A DNA stretch of 64,000 nt, taken from contig NZ_SPPC01000005.1 in the NCBI RefSeq assembly GCF_004570975.1, positions 235,634 to 299,633 of the forward strand, given 5' to 3'. Position numbers and translations under genes: made by a program. Of this stretch, positions 33,966-43,096 are shown piece after piece. Position 1 is the first letter of the stretch; every line of letters starts with the position of its first letter. This DNA is from Barnesiella sp. WM24. Lineage in GTDB: Bacteria; Bacteroidota; Bacteroidia; Bacteroidales; Muribaculaceae. A model generated the notes under the pieces. That model was not told the DNA's origin and did no database searches. It was given only the letters and a program-made list of their open reading frames with translations.

Positions 33966-34763
33966 ATGGCGACAAAAACACCTGCCGAAGTGATAGACTC
34001 CGCGATGACCGCCGGACAAAACAAGCTGCGGTTACAGTCTTCAGGCTATACACGATTCGCGATACTTACAATACTTGCCGGAATATACATCGCCTTCGGC
34101 GGCACCCTGTCGCTCATAATCGGCTATGGATTCCCCGGCATCACAGCCGATAACCCTGCTCTGCAGAAGCTTCTGAGCGGAGCCATGTTCCCGATAGGGC
34201 TTATCCTGGTCGTGGTGCTTGGCGCTGAATTGTTCACAGGAAACAATGCCATGCTGATGCCGCCGCTCATCGCCGGGAAATGCCGTTGGCGCGACGTGCT
34301 TGTCAACTGGGCTGTGGTCTATCTCGGTAACTTTTTCGGCGCGTTGCTGTTTGTGTTTGCCATGGTCTACTTTGTAGGGCTCACAGCCCCCGAGCCCTAC
34401 CACTCGGCTATAATAGGCATTGCCAAAGCGAAAGTGTCAATGCCCTGGCTCGTAGTCATGGTGAAGGGCATAGGAGCCAACTGGTGTGTATGCGTTGCCA
34501 TATGGCTTGCCATGTCGGCAAAAAGCAGCGGAGCAAAGATGTTTGGATGCTGGCTCCCGGTCATGGCATTCGTGGCGCTCGGCTATGAACACTCCATCGC
34601 CAACATGTTTTTTATCCCCTGCGGAATGCTTGAAGGCGCTGATGTAACGGCATGGCAGATGGTGTGGCGCAATCTGGTGCCCGCCACCATAGGCAACATC
34701 ATCGGAGGCGCTTTGCTCGTAGGCTGTGTCCACACATATCTGCACCTCAAAAAAGAAGCATAA
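33966..34763 (+). CDS. Formate/nitrite transporter family channel (FocA/NirC type)
   Basis: A 265-residue inner-membrane protein with six transmembrane helices. The N-terminus has the family motif KTPAEVIDSAM. GAELFTGNN, GNFFGALLF and VKGIGANWCVC mark the pore repeats, and H209 in GYEHSIANMFFIP is the central pore histidine of the family. It would move formate, a fermentation product, or nitrite across the inner membrane. Its position 17 bp after argF' suggests co-transcription without a clear metabolic link. Confidence 0.92.
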   Translation: MATKTPAEVIDSAMTAGQNKLRLQSSGYTRFAILTILAGIYIAFGGTLSLIIGYGFPGITADNPALQKLLSGAMFPIGLILVVVLGAELFTGNNAMLMPPLIAGKCRWRDVLVNWAVVYLGNFFGALLFVFAMVYFVGLTAPEPYHSAIIGIAKAKVSMPWLVVMVKGIGANWCVCVAIWLAMSAKSSGAKMFGCWLPVMAFVALGYEHSIANMFFIPCGMLEGADVTAWQMVWRNLVPATIGNIIGGALLVGCVHTYLHLKKEA

Positions 34764-34799
34764 CTACAATTATAATCACAATATAAAAACTATATCACA

Positions 34800-35252
34800 A
34801 TGAGCAATTGGTTTGAAACGAAAGTTCGTTACGACAAGTTGATGGAAAACGGCACACAGAAAAAAGTCAATGAACCCTACATGGTCGATGCCCTGAGCTT
34901 CACCGAAGCCGAGGCCCGCACCATCGAGGAGCTGACTCCGTTTATTTCCGGCGACTTTTCCATTTCGGCAGTAAAGCGCACCAACATAACAGAAATATTC
35001 TGGGATGACGCAGCCGACAAATGGTATCACGTGAAAGTCAACTTCATCACTCTCGACGAAAAGACCGCAGTCGAAAAGAAGACAACAACCCACATCCTCG
35101 TGGCTGCAAACAACTTCCGCGAAGCCCTTGACAATTTCATGGAAGGGATGAAAGGCACGATGGCTGACTTTGAGGTATCGTCAATAGCAGAGACCACGAT
35201 AATGGATGTGTTCAAGGCAAAACTTGGCGGCAGCGAATCATCGGCTGAATAA
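34800..35252 (+). CDS. DUF4494 domain protein
   Basis: A 150-residue cytoplasmic protein beginning MSNWFETKVRYDK, with VDALSFTEAEARTIEEL, YHVKVNFITLDEK and THILVAANNFREALDNF. This is the DUF4494 family, confined as far as I know to Bacteroidetes and of unknown function. The pattern suggests an alpha-beta domain that may bind a small molecule or nucleic acid, without direct evidence. It lies 15 bp upstream of yggS, and the pairing may reflect a shared role. Confidence 0.82.
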   Translation: MSNWFETKVRYDKLMENGTQKKVNEPYMVDALSFTEAEARTIEELTPFISGDFSISAVKRTNITEIFWDDAADKWYHVKVNFITLDEKTAVEKKTTTHILVAANNFREALDNFMEGMKGTMADFEVSSIAETTIMDVFKAKLGGSESSAE

Positions 35253-35267
35253 AAACGCGTCATCATA

Positions 35268-35939
35268 ATGGACCGCATAGGACAGCGCATCACCGACATC
35301 AAATCGACACTGCCCGAGGGAGTGACCCTCGTGGCGGTGTCGAAATTTCATCCTGCCCGGGCTATAATGGAAGCCTACGGTGCCGGGCAGCGTGTGTTTG
35401 GCGAAAGCCGCGCGACAGAGCTTGTTGAAAAGGCATCCACCCTGCCCGATGACATAGACTGGCATTTTATCGGGCATCTTCAGACCAACAAAGTGCGCCT
35501 TGTCGTGCCCCACGTCAACCTCATCCACAGCGTCGACTCGGAGCGCCTGCTCCGGTGTATTGACACCGAAAGCCGGCGCATCGGCAAAGTGACCGACGTG
35601 CTGCTCCAGCTTCATGTCGCCCTGGAAGAGACCAAATATGGATTTTTACCCGACGAGCTCACGGCGCTGCTCAAAGAAGGCATCCTTGAGGAGACTCCGG
35701 GCGTCAGAGTGCGCGGCATAATGGGTATGGCAAGCAATGTCGACGACGAGTCACGCATAGCAAGCGATTTTCAGGCAATCAAGCAGGCATTTGACAGTAT
35801 AAAATCATTGTCTCTGCCCCGCATGGAGGCATTTGACACGATAAGCATGGGCATGAGCCATGACTATCCGCTGGCTATAAGCCACGGAAGCAACATGGTA
35901 AGAATAGGCACAACAATATTCGGGGAAAGAGAATATTGA
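35268..35939 (+). CDS. yggS: YggS-family pyridoxal phosphate homeostasis protein
   Basis: A 223-residue PLP-binding protein. The cofactor lysine is K26 in LVAVSKFHPA. GESRATELVEKA, WHFIGHLQTNKVR and ISMGMSHDYPLAI are family signatures. Members keep free PLP in balance and show no catalytic activity of their own. It follows the DUF4494 gene closely and has a free gap of about 120 bp on its other side. Confidence 0.93.
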   Translation: MDRIGQRITDIKSTLPEGVTLVAVSKFHPARAIMEAYGAGQRVFGESRATELVEKASTLPDDIDWHFIGHLQTNKVRLVVPHVNLIHSVDSERLLRCIDTESRRIGKVTDVLLQLHVALEETKYGFLPDELTALLKEGILEETPGVRVRGIMGMASNVDDESRIASDFQAIKQAFDSIKSLSLPRMEAFDTISMGMSHDYPLAISHGSNMVRIGTTIFGEREY

Positions 35940-36013
35940 CCGCAATACATGTTTTTCAGCATATCAGCATCCGTCACTAAAAAAAAATCGCTAATTTTAC
36001 AGAATTAACCAAA

Positions 36014-36049
36014 AATCGCTATTTAATCAAGAATCACTATTTAATCAAA
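36014..36049 (+). repeat. Two tandem 18-bp units upstream of the MFS gene
   Basis: Units AATCGCTATTTAATCAAG and AATCACTATTTAATCAAA lie head to tail, 12 bp before the ATG of the transporter. A partial copy (AATCGCTAATTT) precedes them at about 35986. They could be operator half-sites or a slippage product. Confidence 0.5.
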
Positions 36050-36060
36050 ACTGATTACAC

Positions 36061-37473
36061 ATGGTACAAAAAGCACAAACCAACGGCAGAACGATAGCCA
36101 TCATCGCGATGTTTTTCCTATTTGCGATGATTTCGTTCGTCACAAACCTCGCAGCCCCCATCGGCACTATATGGGGCAACACATTTGAAGGCAACAGCGT
36201 GCTCGGCATGATGGGCAATATGATGAACTTCCTCGCCTATCTGTTTATGGGAATACCCGCCGGCAACCTGCTCGTAAAAATCGGATATAAGAAGACCGCT
36301 CTCTGGGCAATGGCAATCGGAGTCATCGGTCTTTTCGTACAGTATCTTTCAAGCCAGGCAGGCGCCGACACCGCCCTGTTCACAATGCAGTCTACCATCG
36401 ACGAAGGCGGCATGATGGTGACAAAGGAATTCACCGTGTGCCTGAACTTCTTCATATACCTTCTCGGAGCTTTCATATGCGGATTCTGTGTATGTATGCT
36501 CAACACAGTCGTAAACCCGATGCTCAACCTTCTCGGCGGAGGCGGCAACAAGGGCAACCAGCTGCTGCAGACAGGTGGTGCGCTTAACTCTCTGTCAGGC
36601 ACCCTCACCCCCTTCTTTGTAGGTGCGCTCATCGGTCAACTCACCAAGTCCACCACCATCCAGGCGGTGACTCCGCTTCTGTTTATCGCGATGGGAGTCT
36701 TCGTGGCAGCGTTCATCGTAATCTCATTTGTGGCAATTCCCGAGCCTAACCTGTCTAAAGGACACAAGAAAGTAAAATACAGCCACAGCCCGTGGAATTT
36801 CCGCCACACTGTGCTTGGTGTAATCGGTATATTCATCTATGTCGGCATAGAAATCGGTATCCCCGGAACCCTCAACTTCTATCTTGCCGATCAGAAGGCA
36901 TCGGGAGCCGGCGTAATCGGCGACGCCTCCACCATAGCTGGAGCCATCGTTGCCGTCTACTGGCTGCTCATGCTTATCGGACGAAGCCTCAGCGGTGCTA
37001 TCAGCGGCAAGGTGTCAACCCGCGCCCAGCTTATCAGCGTGTCGGCGGTAGCCACAATTCTCGTAGTCCTCGCCATCTTCATCCCCAAGACAGTGACAGT
37101 GCCTGTACCTGAATTTGTCTACAGCGGACTCAACGGAGAGCAGGCAATGGTGCCTGTCAGCGCCTACCTGCTTGTAATCTGCGGTCTTTGCACCTCGGTA
37201 ATGTGGGGTGGTATCTTCAACCTTGCCGTAGAAGGACTCGGTAAATACACGGCACAGGCGTCGGGTATATTCATGATGATGGTAGTAGGCGGCGGAGTGC
37301 TTCCGCTCGTGCAGCAATTCATCGCCAAGGAAGCCGGCTACATGACCAGCTACTGGCTGATTGTCGCATGTCTGCTTTACCTCTTGTTCTACGGTCTCGT
37401 CGGCAGCAAGAATGTCAACACCGACATCCCCGTAAACGAAGAGCTCTCTGAAGAAGAACAATTATATCTCTAA
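36061..37473 (+). CDS. MFS transporter of the sugar (FucP/GluP-like) branch
   Basis: A 470-residue protein with about 12 transmembrane helices. The long loop after helix 3 (about 105-125) and the LNTVVNPMLNLLGGGGNKGNQLLQTGGALNSL-type region (about 143-175) are typical of the Bacteroidetes glucose/galactose/fucose symporter group. The substrate is probably a hexose taken up with protons. It ends 38 bp upstream of transketolase, which suggests a link between sugar uptake and the pentose phosphate pathway. Substrate identity is not readable from motifs. Confidence 0.85.
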   Translation: MVQKAQTNGRTIAIIAMFFLFAMISFVTNLAAPIGTIWGNTFEGNSVLGMMGNMMNFLAYLFMGIPAGNLLVKIGYKKTALWAMAIGVIGLFVQYLSSQAGADTALFTMQSTIDEGGMMVTKEFTVCLNFFIYLLGAFICGFCVCMLNTVVNPMLNLLGGGGNKGNQLLQTGGALNSLSGTLTPFFVGALIGQLTKSTTIQAVTPLLFIAMGVFVAAFIVISFVAIPEPNLSKGHKKVKYSHSPWNFRHTVLGVIGIFIYVGIEIGIPGTLNFYLADQKASGAGVIGDASTIAGAIVAVYWLLMLIGRSLSGAISGKVSTRAQLISVSAVATILVVLAIFIPKTVTVPVPEFVYSGLNGEQAMVPVSAYLLVICGLCTSVMWGGIFNLAVEGLGKYTAQASGIFMMMVVGGGVLPLVQQFIAKEAGYMTSYWLIVACLLYLLFYGLVGSKNVNTDIPVNEELSEEEQLYL

Positions 37474-37511
37474 CTATACCTATACTTAATTTATTTTTAA
37501 CTTTTTTATTT

Positions 37512-39542
37512 ATGGACAAAAACCTCATGACTCGCGCAGCCGACAATATCCGTGTTCTGGCTGCCTCAATGGTCGAGAAAGCAAAATCAGGCCATCCCGG
37601 CGGTGCTATGGGTGGCGCCGACTTCGTAAATGTCCTGTACTCATCGTTTCTTGTAACGGATCCAGACAATCCTACATGGATTGCACGTGACCGGTTCTTC
37701 CTTGACCCGGGCCACATGTCACCTATGCTTTACTCTGTACTTGCTCTCACAGGTAAGTATTCGGTCGACGAGCTGAAAGAATTCCGCCAGTGGGGAAGCC
37801 CCACTCCCGGTCATCCCGAGCTTCATCCGGAACGCGGCGTGGAAAACACGTCAGGTCCGCTTGGACAAGGTCATGTAATGGCTGTAGGATGTGCCATCGC
37901 AGAGCGTTTCCTTCAGGCTCGATTCGGCGACTGGATTGCCCACAAGACTTATGCCTTCATTTCTGACGGTGGCGTACAGGAAGAGATTTCACAGGGCGCA
38001 GGACGTCTTGCAGGATTCCTCGGACTGCACAATCTCATAATGTTCTATGACAGCAACTCAATCCAGCTCTCAACTGAGACCAACGCTGTGACTACCGAAG
38101 ACACAGCTGCGAAATATCGTGCATGGCACTGGAACGTGATTGAAGTTGACGGAACCGATCCTATCGCGATGGCAGGAGCGCTTGAAGCTGCTATCGAAGA
38201 GAAGGAGCGTCCGACAATCATTATCGGAAAGACCATCATGGGACGTGGAGCAGTGACTGCCGAAGGAAAGTCATACGAAGGAAAGTGTGACACCCACGGA
38301 AACCCGCTGAGCGCTTCAGGCGCCGACTTCGCCAAGACTATCGAAAACCTTGGCGCAGATCCCGCCGATCCGTTCCACATCTGGGATGACGTGAAGAAAC
38401 TTTACGAGGACCGTGCAGCAGCACTCCGCGAGGAAGTAAAGGTGCGCCGCGCTGCCGAAAAGGCATGGCGCGAGGCTAATCCCGAGCAGGCTGCTATCCT
38501 TGACGGCTATCTCGCAGGAAAGCTGCCCGCAATCGACTGGAAGGGCATCGCTCACAAGCCCGGCATCGCAACCCGTCAGGCTTCAGCCGACGTGCTTGCC
38601 GAACTTGCCAAGAAAGTCGGCAACATGATATGCTCGTCAGCCGACCTTGCCAACTCTGACAAGACCGACGCATTCCTCAAGCAGACCCATCCGCTCACTC
38701 ACGGCGACTTCTCAGGAGCATTCCTCCACTGCGGCGTGACCGAGCTTACCATGGCTGCAATCATGAACGGTATCGCCCTCCATGGAGGACTTATCGGCGC
38801 GTGCGGCACATTCTTCGTATTCTCTGACTATATGAAGCCCGCTGTGCGTATGGCTGCCCTCATGGAACTCCCCGTGAAGTACATCTGGACTCACGACGCA
38901 TTCCGTGTAGGCGAGGACGGTCCTACCCACGAACCCGTAGAGCAGGAAGCCCAGATACGTCTCATGGAAGAGCTCCGCAACTTCAAGGGTCAGCCCAGCA
39001 TGCTCGTGCTTCGTCCCGGTGACGCAGCAGAGACCTCAGTTTGCTGGAAGATGGCGATGGAAAATACCAAGACCCCGACAGCCCTTATCCTCAGCCGTCA
39101 GAACATCCCCGACCTTCCCGCAGCAAGCGGCGACCGCTACGAAGAGGCTCTCGGCGCTGAAAAGGGCGGTTATGTAGTGGTAGACGCAGCCAACTCCGCT
39201 GTCACTCTCGTGGCAAACGGCTCGGAAGTGTCACTCCTCGTAGAGGTGGCAGGCATTCTCGCCAACGAAGGCATCGCTGCCCGCGTGGTATCTGTGCCCT
39301 CAATCGGACTCTTTGAGTGCCAGCCCGAGGCTTACCGCAACAGCGTGATACCTGCCGATGGCAAGGTGTTCGGCTTGACCGCAGGTCTTCCCTCAACCCT
39401 TCGCGGAGTTGTAGGTCGCAACGGTGAAGTGTTCGGTCTCGACCACTTCGGCGCATCAGCCCCCTACAAGGTGCTTGACGAGAAGTTTGGCTTCACCGCA
39501 CCCGCAGTGCTTGCCCTCGTGAAAGCCTACATCAACAAGTAA
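37512..39542 (+). CDS. tkt: Transketolase
   Basis: A 676-residue full-length transketolase. It moves two-carbon ketol units in the non-oxidative pentose phosphate pathway using thiamine diphosphate. The N-terminal domain has KSGHPGGAMGGAD, GPLGQGHVMAVG and the cofactor motif SDGGVQEEISQ leading to YDSN. The pyrimidine domain has the HDAFRVGEDGPTHEP region, and LDHFGASAPYKVL marks the C-terminal domain. Codons are T- and C-rich with strong bias, fitting high expression. A very strong terminator follows. Confidence 0.96.
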   Translation: MDKNLMTRAADNIRVLAASMVEKAKSGHPGGAMGGADFVNVLYSSFLVTDPDNPTWIARDRFFLDPGHMSPMLYSVLALTGKYSVDELKEFRQWGSPTPGHPELHPERGVENTSGPLGQGHVMAVGCAIAERFLQARFGDWIAHKTYAFISDGGVQEEISQGAGRLAGFLGLHNLIMFYDSNSIQLSTETNAVTTEDTAAKYRAWHWNVIEVDGTDPIAMAGALEAAIEEKERPTIIIGKTIMGRGAVTAEGKSYEGKCDTHGNPLSASGADFAKTIENLGADPADPFHIWDDVKKLYEDRAAALREEVKVRRAAEKAWREANPEQAAILDGYLAGKLPAIDWKGIAHKPGIATRQASADVLAELAKKVGNMICSSADLANSDKTDAFLKQTHPLTHGDFSGAFLHCGVTELTMAAIMNGIALHGGLIGACGTFFVFSDYMKPAVRMAALMELPVKYIWTHDAFRVGEDGPTHEPVEQEAQIRLMEELRNFKGQPSMLVLRPGDAAETSVCWKMAMENTKTPTALILSRQNIPDLPAASGDRYEEALGAEKGGYVVVDAANSAVTLVANGSEVSLLVEVAGILANEGIAARVVSVPSIGLFECQPEAYRNSVIPADGKVFGLTAGLPSTLRGVVGRNGEVFGLDHFGASAPYKVLDEKFGFTAPAVLALVKAYINK

Positions 39543-39568
39543 TCGATCCCGACAACAACTTATTACCC

Positions 39569-39610
39569 GGGCGGGGCGCAGTTAACCACACGGCGCCCCG
39601 CCCCTCTTTT
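39569..39610 (+). terminator. Intrinsic terminator of tkt
   Basis: Arms GGGCGGGGCGC (39569-39579) and GCGCCCCGCCC (39593-39603) pair over 11 G/C-only base pairs, followed by CCTCTTTT. Confidence 0.88.
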
Positions 39611-39686
39611 ATCATCGCTCGACAGTCACTAACGGAACATAAACGACGCCGTAAGCATCGGGCATGAAAAAGATTTTTGCGCAGCT

Positions 39687-39718
39687 ATTGCACAGATGGA
39701 GAAAAAGTTGTAACTTTG
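39687..39718 (+). promoter_or_regulatory. Promoter of the rpsF-rpsR-rplI operon
   Basis: ATTG (39687-39690), a 20-bp spacer and TAACTTTG (39711-39718) match the Bacteroidetes promoter. The leader would be about 35 nt. Confidence 0.75.
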
Positions 39719-39757
39719 CGGCGTTTTTAACACATTATTAAATAATAATTATTCACA

Positions 39758-40126
39758 ATGAATCATTACGAAACCGTTTTCATTTTAACTCCCGTTTTGT
39801 CTGATGCTCAGATGAAGGAAGCGGTAGACAAGTTCACCGGTGTGATCAAAGCCAACGGTGGTGCTATTGTCAACGAAGAAAACTGGGGTCTCCGCAAGCT
39901 TGCTTACCCCATCCAGAAAAAGTCAACCGGCTTCTACACACTCGTAGAGTTTGACGCCACTCCCGACACCATCAAGAAGCTGGAAATCCAGTTCCGTCGC
40001 GACGAGCGCGTGCTTCGCTTCCTGACATTCCGTCTTGACAAGTATGCTCACGAGTATGCAATCAAGCGTCGCAGCCTCAAGGGTGCAAAACAGAATCAAA
40101 CAACCGAAGAAGTAAAGGAGGACTAA
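39758..40126 (+). CDS. rpsF: 30S ribosomal protein S6
   Basis: A 122-residue protein starting [15 protein letters not shown], with [24 protein letters not shown] and [16 protein letters not shown], all typical of S6. It binds 16S rRNA together with S18, which is encoded 3 bp downstream. It carries a short C-terminal extension ([15 protein letters not shown]). First gene of the operon. Confidence 0.97.
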   Translation: MNHYETVFILTPVLSDAQMKEAVDKFTGVIKANGGAIVNEENWGLRKLAYPIQKKSTGFYTLVEFDATPDTIKKLEIQFRRDERVLRFLTFRLDKYAHEYAIKRRSLKGAKQNQTTEEVKED

Positions 40127-40129
40127 ATC

Positions 40130-40399
40130 ATGGCACAGGCACAATCAGAAATTCGCTATCTCACTCCGCTGTCAGTGGACGTAAAGAAGAAGAAATATTG
40201 TCGCTTTAAGAGAAGTGGCATCAAGTATATCGACTACAAAGATCCTGAATTCCTCAAGAAGTTCCTCAACGAGCAGGGCAAGATCCTTCCCCGCCGCATC
40301 ACCGGTACTTCACTCAAATTCCAGCGTCGCGTAGCCCAGGCTGTGAAGCGTGCCCGTCACCTTGCACTCCTTCCCTACGTAACCGACTTGATGAAATAA
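40130..40399 (+). CDS. rpsR: 30S ribosomal protein S18
   Basis: An 89-residue protein with [19 protein letters not shown], a [33 protein letters not shown] region at about 57-85, and the family's basic surface. It pairs with S6 on the small-subunit platform. No ssb gene separates it from rpsF, as is usual in Bacteroidetes. Confidence 0.97.
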   Translation: MAQAQSEIRYLTPLSVDVKKKKYCRFKRSGIKYIDYKDPEFLKKFLNEQGKILPRRITGTSLKFQRRVAQAVKRARHLALLPYVTDLMK

Positions 40400-40424
40400 T
40401 CTTAACAACAGAGACAATTACATT

Positions 40425-40877
40425 ATGAAAATTATATTGAAAGAAGACATCTCCGGTCTTGGTTACAAGGACGATGTTGTTGAAGTAAAAAACGGCTATG
40501 GCCGCAACTACCTCATACCCCAGGGCAAGGCAGTAATCGCTTCTGAGTCAGCGCTCAAAGTTCTTGCTGAAAACCAGCGTCAGCGCGCCCACAAGCTTGC
40601 CAAGATTAAGGCTGATGCCGAAGCTGCCGCTAAGGCGCTCGAAAATGTAGCTCTGACTATCGCGGCTAAGACCAGCGAGGCAGGCACTATCTTCGGCTCG
40701 GTTAACGCAGCAACTATCGCTGAGGCTCTTGAAAAGCTCGGTCACAACGTAGACCGCAAGCTCATCACCGTTAAGGAGACCATCAAGGAGCCCGGAAAGT
40801 ACAACTGCACTATCACTTTCCACAAGGAAGTGAGCGTAGAACTTCCCTTCGAGGTTGTAGCAGAAGCAGCTGAATAA
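40425..40877 (+). CDS. rplI: 50S ribosomal protein L9
   Basis: A 150-residue protein starting MKIILKEDISGLGYKDDVVEVK with the L9 signature GYGRNYLIPQGKA. A long connecting helix (about 45-75) precedes the C-terminal domain (IFGSVNAATIAEAL, VELPFEV). Last gene of the operon; a terminator follows 31 bp after the stop. Confidence 0.97.
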   Translation: MKIILKEDISGLGYKDDVVEVKNGYGRNYLIPQGKAVIASESALKVLAENQRQRAHKLAKIKADAEAAAKALENVALTIAAKTSEAGTIFGSVNAATIAEALEKLGHNVDRKLITVKETIKEPGKYNCTITFHKEVSVELPFEVVAEAAE

Positions 40878-40908
40878 TCAGCAGCTACCAAGCTATCTAA
40901 CAATACAC

Positions 40909-40944
40909 AAAATGCCGCGTCGATATTGGCGTGGCATTTTTTTG
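40909..40944 (+). terminator. Intrinsic terminator after rplI
   Basis: AAAATGCC-G-CG pairs with CG-T-GGCATTTT, followed by more T's (about seven in a row across the arm end). Confidence 0.85.
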
Positions 40945-41007
40945 TTGTCATTGTCATGCTTTTTTGCTAACTTAGGGGGCGCGCCCGATTAAGGGGCATA
41001 TGGGTCT

Positions 41008-42426
41008 ATGGCTTGGTACAACATCTTACTATTACTGGCATATGCCGGCACCATAATAAGCCTTGTGGCAGTAGTGTTGTCGGAAAACCGCAATCCGGTG
41101 AAGTCGCTCGCCTGGATTACGGTGTTGCTCATGGTGCCTGTGTTTGGAGTGGTCTTGTACATCTTCTTTGGAAGAAGCCTTAAAAACACCCGTATGATTA
41201 CACGGCGCAACCGCCGGAGACTGCGCAAGAAAGAGTCGTTCCGTAGCGTGGACGTGTCAAAGCTCGCGCTCTCGACAGCCAGCCGGCAGCAGATAAAAAT
41301 GGCGAAGACAATCACCGGGTCAATCTACTATCCGGGCAACAAAGTCGAGATATTCACCGACGGACACTCAAAATTTGACGCGCTTATCGCTGACATGGAG
41401 AGCGCGAAGGAGTATATCCACCTTCAATATTACATATTTACCGACGACAATACAGGCACCCGCGTTGCCGAGACACTGATGCGCAAAGCACGCGAAGGAG
41501 TGAAGGTAAGGGTAATCTATGACCATATCGGTTCAATCAACACAAAATCAAAGTTTTTCCGCCGCATGACAGAAGCGGGCGTTGCCGTGTACCCGTTTTT
41601 CAGGGTCACATTCCCGGTATTTGCCACCCGCATTAACTGGCGCAATCACCGCAAGATAGCCATAATCGACGGAAAAGTGGGCTACATAGGCGGAATGAAC
41701 ATCGCCGACCGATACATAAACGGCGTCGCCTACGGGATATGGCGCGACACCCATCTGCGCATAACCGGACCGGCTGTCGGCGGACTGCAATATTCCTTTG
41801 CCATCGACTGGAACTTCATGGGTCAGCCGCTGCTTGAGGAAAGCGCCGACACCTCGATACACAACGAGCCCCACTTCACCGCCGGCATACAGATGATGAC
41901 CAGCGGCCCCACAAGCACGTGGAGTAACATAGCGATGGTGTTTCAGAAAGCCATCGCAAACGCAAAGAGATGTGTATTCCTTCAGACACCCTACTTTCTG
42001 CCTACAGAAAGCCTGCTGCGCACACTCCAGGCTGTGGCACTCGCAAAAGTCGACGTGCGCATAATGCTTCCGGCAAAAAGCGACTCCGCGATACTGACCT
42101 ATGCGTCAAGGAGCTACATCCGCGAGTGTCTGCTGTCAGGCATAAAGGTGTATCTCTATGAAGGGGGCATGCTTCACGCCAAGACAGTGCTTGTCGACGA
42201 TGAATTTGTGTCAGTAGGCTCCACCAACTTTGACTTCCGCAGCTTTGAACACAACTTCGAGAGCAACGTCTTCATCTACTCCCAGGAAATAAACAGGCAG
42301 ATGAGGGAAATATTTCTTGAAGACCTCACCCAATGTGTCAGGATAAGCCCCTCGGAATGGAACAAACGCCCCAGATGGCAGAAGATAAAGGAGTCAATAT
42401 TCAGGTTGCTGAGCCCGGTGCTATGA
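41008..42426 (+). CDS. cls: Cardiolipin synthase
   Basis: A 472-residue phospholipase D-superfamily enzyme. Two N-terminal transmembrane helices (about 5-25 and 35-55) precede two PLD domains. The HKD motifs are HRKIAIIDGKVGYIGGMN (H214) and HAKTVLVDDEFVSVGSTN (H390). It condenses two phosphatidylglycerol molecules to cardiolipin and glycerol in the inner membrane. Length and layout are normal for the ClsA type. The gene stands between two short intergenic gaps and appears monocistronic. Confidence 0.94.
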   Translation: MAWYNILLLLAYAGTIISLVAVVLSENRNPVKSLAWITVLLMVPVFGVVLYIFFGRSLKNTRMITRRNRRRLRKKESFRSVDVSKLALSTASRQQIKMAKTITGSIYYPGNKVEIFTDGHSKFDALIADMESAKEYIHLQYYIFTDDNTGTRVAETLMRKAREGVKVRVIYDHIGSINTKSKFFRRMTEAGVAVYPFFRVTFPVFATRINWRNHRKIAIIDGKVGYIGGMNIADRYINGVAYGIWRDTHLRITGPAVGGLQYSFAIDWNFMGQPLLEESADTSIHNEPHFTAGIQMMTSGPTSTWSNIAMVFQKAIANAKRCVFLQTPYFLPTESLLRTLQAVALAKVDVRIMLPAKSDSAILTYASRSYIRECLLSGIKVYLYEGGMLHAKTVLVDDEFVSVGSTNFDFRSFEHNFESNVFIYSQEINRQMREIFLEDLTQCVRISPSEWNKRPRWQKIKESIFRLLSPVL

Positions 42427-42481
42427 CGCAATATCTCCCGCGCTGCCACGTTTAATAATAACAACGACTATCTTACAACCT

Positions 42482-43096
42482 ATGAAACTTGGAATCATAA
42501 CGTCGGCGCTCGCGCTGGCGGCACTGATTTTCACCGGATGCCGCAAAAATGAAGAGCCCCACGACATATACAACGAAATCAAATCGGTCAACCGCCTGAA
42601 CCTCGCCGGCATGACGATATCAAAAATGGCGACAATCGACGATATTACCCTCGACGAGGCAAAAGGAGTGAAAGAAACCGCCGACGCACTGCTGAACGCC
42701 ATAAAAATCGGCGACCGCATAGCCGTGTACTCCTACGACACATATCTGCGCGCCTACATCGACCTGTCGGAACTGACACCATCCGACGTCGCCGTCGACG
42801 AATCGACCCGCTCAGTCACCCTGTTGTTGCCGGCGATAAAGACCGAATTTGCAGGAAGAGACCTTCCTATACGCGAAAATCACTACCGCGTGACCGGACT
42901 GCGCTCGGCTATAAACGCCAAAGAGCGCGCCGCGATAAAAGAACGCATGAACGAATCGCTCAAAGCCGAAGTAAGGCGCAACCCGCAGTTTCAGAACCAT
43001 GTGAAATCAGAAGCACGCAGGAAAGCCGTCGCCTACTTTGAGTCAATGCTGGGCAACCTTGGCTATTCCGCCGACATTTCATTCAAATCAAAATGA
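42482..43096 (+). CDS. DUF4230 lipoprotein
   Basis: A 204-residue protein with a lipoprotein signal (ALAALIFTGC, cysteine at about residue 20). The mature part has the DUF4230 pattern: KMATIDDITLDEA, KIGDRIAVYSYDTYLRAYIDLSEL, a strand-rich core and a C-terminal helix that ends in an alanine/arginine-rich stretch (KSEARRKAVAYFESML). The function of DUF4230 is unknown; these are envelope proteins common in Bacteroidetes and Firmicutes. The stop overlaps the next DUF4230 gene by 4 bp (ATGA), so the two are translationally coupled and may form a pair. Confidence 0.82.
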   Translation: MKLGIITSALALAALIFTGCRKNEEPHDIYNEIKSVNRLNLAGMTISKMATIDDITLDEAKGVKETADALLNAIKIGDRIAVYSYDTYLRAYIDLSELTPSDVAVDESTRSVTLLLPAIKTEFAGRDLPIRENHYRVTGLRSAINAKERAAIKERMNESLKAEVRRNPQFQNHVKSEARRKAVAYFESMLGNLGYSADISFKSK

